A DNA stretch of 64,000 nucleotides from Desertibacillus haloalkaliphilus (GTDB lineage Bacteria > Bacillota > Bacilli > Bacillales > KJ1-10-99): positions 1 to 64,000 of the forward strand of contig NZ_JAHPIV010000005.1 of the NCBI RefSeq assembly GCF_019039105.1. The letters run 5' to 3'. Position numbers and translations under genes: made by a program. This document shows positions 8,404 to 15,756 of this stretch, piece by piece. The stretch's first letter is position 1; every line of letters begins with the position of its first letter. Below the pieces are notes generated by a model. The model was not told the DNA's origin. It was given only the letters and a program-made list of their open reading frames with translations, and searched no databases.

Positions 8404-8620
8404 CCTTAAAATTTACTAACACCACAAACACCAATAGTGCAGAGTCGGAGTTTATTTTTTCCATACGGGCTTATGACCCTGCTAAGGAGCTTATCCGACC
8501 TCCACCTCATGGATACGCAGGACGAAGGAAGGTATGGTTACCAATCCGGAGAGACATGGGAGGGTTAGCGACCGTGAGTTGTGTGGAGATTTATAAGCAC
8601 GGTTATACGTCTTATTACCA
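8404..8620 (+). ncRNA. Candidate bridge RNA region of the IS110/IS1111 element
   Basis: The non-coding stretch between the transposase stop and the right inverted repeat is less AT-rich than its surroundings and is rich in pairing possibilities, for example GTCGGA (8442 on) with TCCGAC (8485 on) enclosing CGGGCTTATGACCCTG, and a second GGAAGG...CC arm. In IS1111-type elements the bridge RNA is encoded downstream of the transposase. No promoter or exact ends could be set by eye. The next 150 bases (8641-8787) contain no gene. Confidence 0.4.
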
Positions 8621-8787
8621 GATAATACCAGTTTGGTCGTTAGGACGGACCTCCTCCTGTAAGAAATTTGAATAATATAAATTTCTATCCAGTGAACGTG
8701 GTGACTTTACTATTTGGTGCTTATGAAATTTGAAGAATATGTGAGTATTCGAAAGAAAATTAAACTTTATTGAGGGAGGTTATAAGA

Positions 8788-9285
8788 TTGTTAGGTAATT
8801 TATTTGGTAAGAAAAAGGAACTGGAAGAAACCATTGTTGCACCTGCAACAGGAAAGTTTATTGAAATTGAAGAGGTTCCGGATGCGGCATTCTCGCAAAA
8901 AATGATGGGAGATGGTTTTGCAATTGAACCTACTGAGGGTGAAGTTGTTTCACCGATAGATGGAGAAGTGGTGCAAATTTTTCCAACCAAGCATGCAGTT
9001 GGTATTCAGGGGAAGTCCGGCATAGAAGTCTTAGTTCATATTGGTCTAGAAACTGTAAGTATGAATGGTGAAGGCTTTAAGGCTTTTGTGAAGCAAGGTG
9101 ATAGAGTAAAGGCAGGTCAGTGTTTAATTACGTTCGACCTCGATTTGATCAAAGAAAAAGCAACAAGTGCGGTTACACCCATTGTGATTACAAATAGTGA
9201 TAAAATTGAATCTCTTCAGAAAGTAGCGAGTGACCATCCGCAAAAAGGTAAATCTGAAATGCTAAAGATTAAAATGAAAGGTTAA
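8788..9285 (+). CDS. PTS EIIA component, glucose/sucrose (Crr) type
   Basis: GGGAGG at 8774-8779 sits eight bases before TTG 8788, which I prefer to TTG 8770. The product (165 residues) is a stand-alone EIIA-Glc-like domain that passes phosphate from HPr to an EIIB. Typical motifs are IVAPATGKF, FSQKMMGDGFAIEP, GEVVSPIDGEV and the phosphorylated His in VLVHIGLETVSMNG, followed by GDRVKAGQ. In intact loci it would serve a sucrose EIIBC with SacA; here the partner genes are missing and the upstream sacA is truncated. It may still phosphorylate another EII or regulate. Confidence 0.85.
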   Translation: MLGNLFGKKKELEETIVAPATGKFIEIEEVPDAAFSQKMMGDGFAIEPTEGEVVSPIDGEVVQIFPTKHAVGIQGKSGIEVLVHIGLETVSMNGEGFKAFVKQGDRVKAGQCLITFDLDLIKEKATSAVTPIVITNSDKIESLQKVASDHPQKGKSEMLKIKMKG

Positions 9286-9464
9286 ACATTTAGGGTAATG
9301 GATGTTCATTTTATTTATAATTAATTTTTGGCTTCAGAAAAGGCCTAAAGTGACTCCGAGCTCGTAGGCGCTGAAGCTGGACATCTGCCCCTTAACCCAT
9401 TGATATATATAGGGTTTTGAAGTGTTTTGCTAACAAAATGTTTCAAACTATAAGTGCTTATTTT

Positions 9465-9509
9465 AGAGGCTTCTAAAGGTTGATAAAACTTTTGGGAAGC
9501 CTCTTTTTT
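9465..9509 (+). terminator. Rho-independent terminator
   Basis: AGAGGCTTC and GAAGCCTCT form a nine-base stem followed by TTTTTT. It lies 180 bases past the EIIA gene. The stretch 9286-9464 holds no gene. Confidence 0.65.
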
Positions 9510-9669
9510 CATGATTTGGTCATCTTATGTTCCAATCGGTCCATGATTTGTTCGAGTGATATTCCGGCTTCTGCTTTAGTTAAAACCATCGGAAAAGTTT
9601 CCTATAATTCCTTACAGGTGAATTGTTTGATCTCTTTTAAATCAGGAATTCTGTCATTTTCTTTTCCAT
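9509..9669 (-). pseudogene. Decayed short coding remnant
   Basis: On the minus strand, ATG at 9669 begins MEKKMTEFLI and stops. A shifted frame then reads DRIPDLKEIKQFTCKEL, a stop, and ETFPMVLTKAEAGISLEQIMDRLEHKMTKS. The coding-like amino-acid composition broken by a frameshift and a stop suggests a small dead gene; I do not recognise its family. The following 9670-10015 contains nothing I can identify apart from the cwlJ ribosome binding site. Confidence 0.3.
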
Positions 9670-10015
9670 AAAGGTGCACTCCTATGAATCTGTTTTTGCT
9701 CGACTTTGATTAATACCCAGAGTGGTCCTTTTTTTATGTGTTTTTTCAATCTACCACACTTTCGCATGGTGACTAGCATCTCTAATCAAATTAATAACTG
9801 GATGAGTAGGGGAATATTCCTGCCACAAACGTTTTACTCGTAATATACAAAAATTTAAAAATAAAGTAATTCCTTATATAAATTCAGGTGTCAAATGGCA
9901 AGGAACAGGATAAAACATTTTTGTTGATGAATTCCCCCAGCTTGGGCTGATTGACAAGTTGCGAAAATCATCTTCAGGCAATAAGTTATTTGTATAGGTT
10001 GAAGGGGGTGAGAAG

Positions 10016-10492
10016 ATGGGTAGACGGATTAAGCATACTTCCCGTGACGTAGAGTCGTTAGCGAGGCTCATGTTGGCGGAAGCGATTGGTGAAGGAGCTC
10101 AAGGAATGAGCATGGTAGGGACGGTAGTGGCCAATCGGGTGGAGGCAGACTGTGCTCCAGACTTCGAAAATTTACGCAATATCAGGCATGCGATTTATCA
10201 AACCATTCCTGGTACAGGAATCCCTCATTTTGAGCCCGTCTTAAACGGAACTTTGTACACACAGCGTCCCGACGAAGCTGATCTTCAGAGGGCCAGGGAT
10301 TTGCTGCAAGGCTACAGGGAGCCCCGGTCCAGAATGAGTTTGTGGTTTTTCAACCCCAGTCCTGGGCAACAATACCGAGATCCTTGTACCCCGACGATGC
10401 CAAGATCTCCACAGACGCAGTTCGAGTTTGCGCATAAAAATCATTGCTACTATGTCGGTGTACCGGGCTATTGCCCAGAGTTTTATCGTTAA
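10016..10492 (+). CDS. cwlJ: Spore cortex-lytic cell wall hydrolase, CwlJ type
   Basis: GAAGGGGGTGAGAAG precedes ATG 10016. The 158-residue protein is a Hydrolase_2 (SleB/CwlJ) domain without signal peptide. It shows the family opening LARLMLAEAIGEGAQGMSMVGTVVANRVE, with the conserved Glu after LMLA, and later SLWFFNPSPGQQYRDPC and FAHKNHCYY. CwlJ degrades cortex peptidoglycan during spore germination and is placed in the coat by GerQ. The adjacent downstream gene is gerQ, 24 bases away, which confirms the assignment and suggests a mother-cell sporulation operon. Confidence 0.9.
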   Translation: MGRRIKHTSRDVESLARLMLAEAIGEGAQGMSMVGTVVANRVEADCAPDFENLRNIRHAIYQTIPGTGIPHFEPVLNGTLYTQRPDEADLQRARDLLQGYREPRSRMSLWFFNPSPGQQYRDPCTPTMPRSPQTQFEFAHKNHCYYVGVPGYCPEFYR

Positions 10493-10516
10493 ATAAAGAA
10501 AGGAGCTGTTCTTCAC

Positions 10517-10981
10517 GTGGCATTTGGAAACTCAAGTTATTATCCAATGAATCATATTCCAGGTTACTATCCCGCTTCCGGAATACAGGGGGAGGCCGCA
10601 CAACAACAAGGTGGATTCCCTATGGGTATGCCTTCTGGACCGGCATATTCTACCCCAGTTGTTCCAATAGGGGCTGGGCAGCAGTTTCAGGGAGGCGTGA
10701 TGGAGGAGTCATTTATCGAAAATATCCTTCGCTTCAACAAAGGTAAGGTTGGTACCTTCTACTTTACTTACCAGGGGAACAACAAATGGAATGCAATGGT
10801 TTACCAGGGGCGCGTGGAAACGGCTGGCCGTGACCACATTATCATCAGCGACCCGGCCAGCGGCAAACGTTACCTGCTTATGATGGCAAATCTGGATTGG
10901 GTAGAATTCGCCGAACGAATCAACTATCCTCACACTGAAATTAGTCAGGCTGTCCAGGAGTCGATGGAGGTATCGGATTGA
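10517..10981 (+). CDS. gerQ: Spore coat protein GerQ (YwdL)
   Basis: AAGGAG lies 11 bases before GTG 10517. The 154-residue protein has a flexible N terminus rich in Pro, Gly, Gln and Tyr (residues 1-60), then the conserved GerQ domain: EESFIENILRFNKGKVGTFY, a WNAMVYQGRVETAGRDHIII segment, and YLLMMANLDWVEF. GerQ is a coat protein needed to localise CwlJ and is cross-linked by transglutaminase in B. subtilis. It is probably cotranscribed with cwlJ. Confidence 0.92.
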   Translation: MAFGNSSYYPMNHIPGYYPASGIQGEAAQQQGGFPMGMPSGPAYSTPVVPIGAGQQFQGGVMEESFIENILRFNKGKVGTFYFTYQGNNKWNAMVYQGRVETAGRDHIIISDPASGKRYLLMMANLDWVEFAERINYPHTEISQAVQESMEVSD

Positions 10982-10996
10982 ATTAAAAGAACGCTA

Positions 10997-11033
10997 AAAC
11001 CCGCTTATTCCTTTCAGGATATATGCGGGTTTA
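10997..11033 (+). terminator. Terminator of the cwlJ-gerQ unit
   Basis: AAACCCGC pairs with GCGGGTTT across a loop of about 20 bases, sixteen bases after the gerQ stop. The T-tract is short. Confidence 0.5.
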
Positions 11034-11289
11034 TTGATCTTCCACTCATCATCACAGTTCTTTCCAGGTGGAGGGTAGAGACTTGGGCTGGTAAGTGAGA
11101 CAGCTTAGAGTTTTGATTCGACTGCTCATCAATGTACTAGGACTCACGGGATAATGGGTATCCTGAGCGTATCCGTTCTGTTTATCCTCATAGTAATTAT
11201 TCTAAAAATAAAATGACTTTTTTTCTGCCTGCTTTTTCAGCCAGGAATGAAAATTGGACGTATAATCTGCTCTTATGCCTTTTAAATTA

Positions 11290-11520
11290 ACTTAAGAAGA
11301 TATTCATCTAATTTCAGAAATGGATACTGGCCGTAGTCTGATTCTTGATCCCTATTCTCCAAGTGAAGTAAAACGAGTTTATAATTATAATGGAAAACAT
11401 GGTAGATGATTTGGGCTAGAAATATTGGAATTGAAGGGTAAATCAGATAAGTTTAAGCAATTAGAGTTAGTCTTTATAATGGCATTCAAGATCTTGATAC
11501 AGCTGTAATGTATGGTAATG
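11290..11520 (+). pseudogene. Decayed coding remnant, family not recognised
   Basis: One frame reads EDIHLISEMDTGRSLILDPY, continues SPSEVKRVYNYNGKHGR and stops at TGA near 11405. It resumes as FGLEILELKGKSDKFKQLEL, and a shifted frame continues SLYNGIQDLDTAVMYGNGNS. Two disruptions in about 75 codons point to a dead gene. The stretches 11034-11290 and 11521-11658 show no support for a gene beyond a short hydrophobic frame near 11150-11210. Confidence 0.35.
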
Positions 11521-11658
11521 GAAATTCTGAGAGTTGAAAAGGTCACGAGTTGATTAATAATAATGAACTAATGATCTACAATCTACTCCAAGCAATTTGA
11601 AACTAGTGTGGTTTAAACTATATTTTTATAATAATTTATAGTTGCTACATACGATATA

Positions 11659-11802
11659 CTATTTATTTTTCTCTATTTTTCTTCTAAATAACTCGATGAC
11701 AACAATAGGAACTTTATACTTTTTAAAGATATCAATATTTTTTACTTCTGGGTTCTTCTTTAGTTCTTTTTGAATCAACTTTATAATTTTTTCTTCACTC
11801 AC
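11659..11802 (-). CDS. Small basic protein (47 residues) downstream of the propeller gene
   Basis: GGAGGG precedes GTG 11802 with good spacing. The product begins SEEKIIKLIQKELKKN, contains a Pro-Glu-Val-Lys-Asn turn and IFKKYKVPIVVIELF, and ends RRKIEKNK. It is compact, charged and probably soluble. It starts about 20 bases after the stop of the YVTN propeller gene on the same strand, so the two are probably cotranscribed. Too short for fold assignment; the good ribosome binding site and clean frame support it being real. Confidence 0.55.
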   Translation of the reverse strand: MSEEKIIKLIQKELKKNPEVKNIDIFKKYKVPIVVIELFRRKIEKNK

Positions 11803-11822
11803 TTGAACAATCCCTCCATTCA

Positions 11823-12941
11823 TTAAATTATAATAGTTGTAATTGCAATACCATCTGGTCCATCCCCCACCGCAACTGGAGAGCCAATGACGGTATTGGT
11901 AGCTGTATTAATGATAGAGACTGTATCATCTGTAAAATTGGTTACATAAGCTCGGCTTCCATCTGGTGTAATGGCAACTCTAATAGGTTGAGCTCCAACC
12001 AATATTGGGAACCCAATTACAGTATCAGAAGCTGTATTAATAACTGAGATAGTACTATCAAGGAAATTCACCACATATGCTCTACTTCCTTCGGGAGTAA
12101 TTGCAATACCAAAAGGTGTGCGCCCTACTGGTATTGGGGAGATATCGACAGTGTCAGTTTCTGTATTTATGACAGATACAGTATCATCAAAGGCATTTGT
12201 GACATAAGCCTTGGTGCCGTCTGGTGTAATGGCAATACCACTAGGGTTATTGCCAACTGGAATTGGAGGGGCATCGACGGAGTTAGTAGTTGTATTTATG
12301 ACGGAAACAGTAGCATCTCCAGAATTTGTGACATAAGCTCGTGTACCGTCTGGAGTAATCTCAATTGCATCAGGTATATTTCCGACTTGAATTGGAAGGT
12401 CATCGACGGAGTTTGTAGCTGTATTAATAACTGAGACAGTAGCATCACCGGAATTTGTAACATAGGCTCGTGTACCATCAGGAGTAATCGCAATACCTCT
12501 AGGTAAATTACCAACGGGTATTGGCTCGCCAATGACTGTGTTTGTTACTGTATTAATGGCAGTAACTGTATTATCGAAGAAATTTGTAGTATATGCCTGA
12601 CTTGCATTTGGTGTAATTGCAATACTTAGAGGTACACTACCGACTGGGATTAAATCGAAGACAGTATTGGTGGCTGTATTAATAACGGAAACCGTATCCT
12701 CAACAGAATTTACAACATAAGCAAAAGGACCAAAATCGATAGAACTAATTGTACATAATGGAATGATTCTTGTTCCAAACAGTCCAACAAGAATCAGACT
12801 TCCTTCATCGACTCGAAAAATACGTCCTTGAAGAACATCACAACATCCCGTTACCGTTACCGAAATAAACTGACCCTCTAATTCCAAAAGCTTCATCCTA
12901 ATATCCAAGAAACATGGGTCTTTGATCGGCCTAGTTCCCAT
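11823..12941 (-). CDS. Seven-bladed YVTN beta-propeller protein with Sm-like N-terminal domain
   Basis: GGAGATGATAAAGTAA precedes ATG 12941. The 372-residue protein has an N-terminal part (about residues 8-72) built of short strands (LEGQFISVTVTGCCDVLQGR, then GSLILVGLFGTRIIPL), resembling Sm-like domains in CotB and DUF2642-type spore proteins. Then come exactly seven repeats of about 42 residues, each with A-Y-V-T-N, D-x-T-V-S-V-I-N-T, P-x-x-V-G and G-I-A-I-T-P-D-G. No signal peptide is present, so it is cytosolic or deposited on the forespore from the mother cell. YVTN propellers are usually binding scaffolds. Confidence 0.8.
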   Translation of the reverse strand: MGTRPIKDPCFLDIRMKLLELEGQFISVTVTGCCDVLQGRIFRVDEGSLILVGLFGTRIIPLCTISSIDFGPFAYVVNSVEDTVSVINTATNTVFDLIPVGSVPLSIAITPNASQAYTTNFFDNTVTAINTVTNTVIGEPIPVGNLPRGIAITPDGTRAYVTNSGDATVSVINTATNSVDDLPIQVGNIPDAIEITPDGTRAYVTNSGDATVSVINTTTNSVDAPPIPVGNNPSGIAITPDGTKAYVTNAFDDTVSVINTETDTVDISPIPVGRTPFGIAITPEGSRAYVVNFLDSTISVINTASDTVIGFPILVGAQPIRVAITPDGSRAYVTNFTDDTVSIINTATNTVIGSPVAVGDGPDGIAITTIII

Positions 12942-13167
12942 TTACTTTATCATCTCCTTTCGTATAGGATTATCATATGAATTGAAAAAACTAGTGATTG
13001 TGCTTTAAAAGAACTATCAATCTTAATAGTCACAAATTGGGAGTTTGTAGCAGGATATTCATGACTAAACACGCAGGACCACCAAGTACACCACGGTGGG
13101 TAAAAGTCTTTGGGGTTATTGAATACATTTATGTAATTTTAGAATCCTAATCCATGAAAGGGTGTTA

Positions 13168-13530
13168 ATGTTGGAGTTTCAAAAAATATTTGATAAATTA
13201 AAAGGTATTATTAAAGAATATGAGGCTTTTTTGGATGTTAAATCCGACACCTTAGATAATTACTATTTAGATTCAAAGCAAATGAACCCACGAAATAAAA
13301 AGCCCATTTTCTTTGGGGCAGTCCAAATTAAGAAAAATTATGTAAGTTTTCATCTGATGCCTATCTATATTTTTCCCCAGCTGTTGAATGATATTTCGGA
13401 TAGTTTAAAGAAACGGATGCAAGGAAAATCTTGCTTTAATTTTAAAGAAGTTGATGATGACTTATTTAGTGAATTGAAACGACTTACAAAAAGTGGGTTC
13501 GATAAGTATAAACAAAACCAACTAATTTAA
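13168..13530 (+). CDS. Conserved hypothetical protein
   Basis: AAAGG precedes ATG 13168 by six bases; GTG 13162 is too close. The product (120 residues) is soluble, with a middle section NYYLDSKQ, KKPIFFGAVQIKKNYVSFHL, MPIYIFPQLL and a C-terminal KRMQGKSCFNFKEVDDDLF. I recall similar proteins of about 120 residues in Bacillus and actinobacteria without a known function; the layout resembles DUF1801/YdhG-like small alpha-beta proteins. It is followed by a family 1 repeat copy. Confidence 0.65.
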   Translation: MLEFQKIFDKLKGIIKEYEAFLDVKSDTLDNYYLDSKQMNPRNKKPIFFGAVQIKKNYVSFHLMPIYIFPQLLNDISDSLKKRMQGKSCFNFKEVDDDLFSELKRLTKSGFDKYKQNQLI

Positions 13531-13542
13531 TACGATTGTCTT

Positions 13543-13600
13543 ATTAAAAAAACGGATGCGATTGTTCAACAAGACAATCGCTTATACACTGTATGGCAGG
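13543..13600 (+). repeat. Dispersed hairpin repeat, family 1, copy 8
   Basis: AAACGGATGCGATTGTTCAA, then CAAGACAATCGCTTATACACTG. GCGATTGTTC pairs with GACAATCGC. It is the last copy seen in the window, about 7 kb from the previous one. Confidence 0.65.
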
Positions 13601-13653
13601 AAACCTCAAAAAACTTCATAATTGAGCATACAGAAAGGAAGGATGTATGTATC

Positions 13654-14004
13654 ATGGCTAAACACAAGATCTATACAATGAGTGTTGCAAGTGTCTACCC
13701 CTATTATGTTACGAAGGCGGAGAAAAAAGGACGTGTGAAAGCAGAAGTCGATGAAATCATCCGTTGGTTGACGGGGTATAGCCAGGAAGAGTTAGAAGCG
13801 CAACTGGAAAAACAAACAGACTTTGAGACCTTCTTTGCGGAAGCTCCCCAACTAAATCCTTCACGGGATTTGATTAAAGGTGTGGTCTGCGGTGTCCGAG
13901 TGGAAGACATTGAAGAACCAACCATGCAGGAAATTCGCTATTTGGATAAGATGATAGATGAGTTAGCGAAAGGAAAAGCGATGGAGAAGATTTTGCGTAA
14001 ATAA
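13654..14004 (+). CDS. DUF2200 family protein
   Basis: AAGGAAGGATG lies before ATG 13654. The 116-residue product matches the DUF2200 pattern along its whole length: [59 protein letters not shown], then [20 protein letters not shown]. It is soluble and mainly helical, and function is unknown. The high conservation of the family suggests an enzyme-like or binding role. It appears to be a single gene between two repeat elements. Confidence 0.85.
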   Translation: MAKHKIYTMSVASVYPYYVTKAEKKGRVKAEVDEIIRWLTGYSQEELEAQLEKQTDFETFFAEAPQLNPSRDLIKGVVCGVRVEDIEEPTMQEIRYLDKMIDELAKGKAMEKILRK

Positions 14005-14059
14005 TAGCTAAAATTCCGGTTGCTCGAAAATAGTTGTCTTAAATTATCGGAGAGTGTTC

Positions 14060-14275
14060 AAAGGTATCGTTGATTTCCACGAAAGGTGCGAGACGTCTGT
14101 GGGAATAGCATTAGCAGAAGATCCCGCAGGGCGGTTTTCGAGGAAGCTGTCTCTTCCGCTTTCAGCTTAGCTCCACAGATTATTCGTCGAGATAAACCGA
14201 AGTATTGCGGAGAAGTGACCCTCCTTGAAGTAGCATTAGTTCAGCGAACTTTTGGGAAGCTTTTTTTCGCTTTTT
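14060..14275 (+). repeat. Degraded Bacillaceae-type dispersed intergenic repeat
   Basis: CGTTGATTTCC, GAGACGTCTGTGGGAATAGC, AGATCCCGCAGGGCGG, GAGGAAGCTG and GGAGAAGTGACC follow the order seen in a GC-rich repeat common in Bacillus relatives (remembered, not searched). Its higher GC content creates a spurious open frame at 14086-14280. The end, TTTTGGGAAGCTTTTTTTCG, could act as a terminator. Confidence 0.55.
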
Positions 14276-14382
14276 TATAACGTTACTAGATAGTCCTGGA
14301 CTTTATTTAAACCACCTTCATACTTTATACATATTAAAGTTATACAATACAAATGTAATTTAAATGATAAGGAGATTTAATT

Positions 14383-15405
14383 ATGAAATTCAACATGAGG
14401 TTACCATTATTAGCAAGTGTATTAGTAACTGGGGCAATACTGGCTGGGTGTGGGGCTGAAGACCAGCCGTCAGAGCAACCTGAAGATGTTCCTGTGCAAG
14501 AAGAGGTAGGAAGCTATAATGAAGAAGAAAATAAAAATGAAGAAGAACGTCCAACTATTGAATTTGGTGAAAGAGTTGATGAAGTATCGCATATTCATGG
14601 TTTAGAAATTCATCCAGCGAATGAAAATGATATACTCGTTGCCACACACTATGGATTAATTACGTTGACAGATGAAGGTGAAGCGTTTCTAGTAGGGGGG
14701 ACGCTAGATGATTACATGGGCTTTTCACGCGTTGCTGACTCTGACAAATTAATGACAAGCGGCCATCCAGGGCCTGGGAGCGAATTGCCTGATCCACTAG
14801 GTTTTCTTTGGAGTGAAGATTATGGACAAACATGGGAAGTTAGAAGCTTGTTAGGTGAAGTTGATTTTCATGCTTTAACGGCCAATAACGCTAATGCTGA
14901 AAAAATCATTGGCTTCGCTACAGATTACACAGATAACTTTTCAACTGCTCTTTATTTAACAACTGACCAAGGGGCGACATGGGAAGAGTTGCCTGTAACA
15001 GGATTACCTATCGATCACCATGACTTATTTGACTTAGCTTATTCACCTGAAAATGATGACATTCTCTATGCAGCAACTGCAGAAGGTCTAATGGTTTCGG
15101 AAAATGGAGGGTTAGACTGGGAAGTAAAAGTGGACGGCCCTGTGAGTGCTTTACATGTATTAGGTGATGAGGATGTGATTTTTTATCATACATTAGCTGG
15201 ACAGGGGCTTATGCATTTAAATGGTGAAGAGTTGATTTCATATGATTTGTTGTATACCGATGACTTTGTAAACTACATTGCTACTCCAAATCCAGAGGAT
15301 CCGAGTAATGTTTACGTTACAACCGCCGCAAAAGATATGGTATTACAAACAAATGATTATGGACAAACGTGGAATACGTTAGTGAATGAAGGGAAGATTG
15401 AATAA
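14383..15405 (+). CDS. F510_1955-type lipoprotein with BNR/sortilin-like propeller repeats
   Basis: AAGGAGATTTAATT precedes ATG 14383. The 340-residue product has a lipobox (GAILAGCGAE, Cys at about residue 23), an acidic Glu-rich linker to about residue 60, then a propeller starting VSHIHGLEIHPANENDILVA. Asp-box motifs recur: SEDYGQTWEVR, TTDQGATWEELP, SENGGLDWEV and TNDYGQTWNTL. These occur in proteins annotated F510_1955 family glycosylhydrolase. Catalysis is not proven, because the Asp-boxes are structural. Lipid-anchored outside the membrane, probably monocistronic. Confidence 0.8.
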   Translation: MKFNMRLPLLASVLVTGAILAGCGAEDQPSEQPEDVPVQEEVGSYNEEENKNEEERPTIEFGERVDEVSHIHGLEIHPANENDILVATHYGLITLTDEGEAFLVGGTLDDYMGFSRVADSDKLMTSGHPGPGSELPDPLGFLWSEDYGQTWEVRSLLGEVDFHALTANNANAEKIIGFATDYTDNFSTALYLTTDQGATWEELPVTGLPIDHHDLFDLAYSPENDDILYAATAEGLMVSENGGLDWEVKVDGPVSALHVLGDEDVIFYHTLAGQGLMHLNGEELISYDLLYTDDFVNYIATPNPEDPSNVYVTTAAKDMVLQTNDYGQTWNTLVNEGKIE

Positions 15406-15427
15406 CTAAAGTTTATTGGGGTATTTA

Positions 15428-15458
15428 AACAGTCTTACTTAGTGAGTAAGGCTGTTTC
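15428..15458 (+). terminator. Terminator after the BNR lipoprotein gene
   Basis: AACAGTCTTACTTA pairs with GAGTAAGGCTGTT and is followed by a short T-tract. The remaining 15459-15756 holds no gene; an AAGCCAAA/TTTGGCTT hairpin near 15669-15712 is the only structure noted. Confidence 0.6.
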
Positions 15459-15756
15459 TTACGTATATATGGATTTATGAACCATTTATTGCATATAGTA
15501 TACTTTTTTTGTTTGTGTTTTACTAGACATAGGTTACTACCAAAGGAGTTCGTAATCTATTCTAATACAAGATGATAATGGGTATAAATTCATATTTATC
15601 CAGGATTTTAAAATAAATGAAATACACCTTAGGTTAGTCTCTTATCTTATATGGAATATATTGATTAAAAGCCAAAGAGCGCACGCAAAGTTTAGGAATA
15701 TTTTGGCTTGTTATGGTACAATCATGTAAGTCAATCATGATGTTGGAGGTATTATT

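Larger units (their letters stand above)
7041..8640 (+). mobile_element. IS110/IS1111-type insertion element, intact transposase
   Basis: A complete IS110-family transposase gene is flanked by a 9-bp inverted pair, TGGTATTAT at 7048-7056 and ATAATACCA at 8621-8629. Subterminal inverted repeats and a long non-coding right end are features of the IS1111 subgroup. About 80 bases lie left of the gene and about 220 right of it. The exact termini cannot be fixed without an empty site. It sits between the sacA remnant and the EIIA gene and has split that unit. Confidence 0.65.

Noticed and set aside
9480-9671. Plus-strand 63-codon frame after the EIIA gene
   Set aside because: It begins inside a terminator hairpin; the minus strand reads more like a decayed gene.
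10444-10746. 100-codon frame overlapping cwlJ and gerQ
   Set aside because: It runs out of frame across two well-supported spore genes, with implausible composition.
12942-12990. Sigma-K promoter before the propeller gene (CATATGATA on the minus strand)
   Set aside because: The -10 matches, but the nearest AC dinucleotides are 14 or 20 bases upstream, not 16-17, so I did not list it.
14086-14280. 64-codon open frame
   Set aside because: It lies inside a GC-rich degraded dispersed repeat and has no ribosome binding site; the frame is a by-product of the repeat.
15669-15712. ACGCAAAG near a hairpin upstream of the KaiC-like gene, first thought to be a third c-di-GMP riboswitch
   Set aside because: The GAAA-capped P2 stem and the GGTAGCCGGGTT part are absent; only the short GCAAAG string matches.
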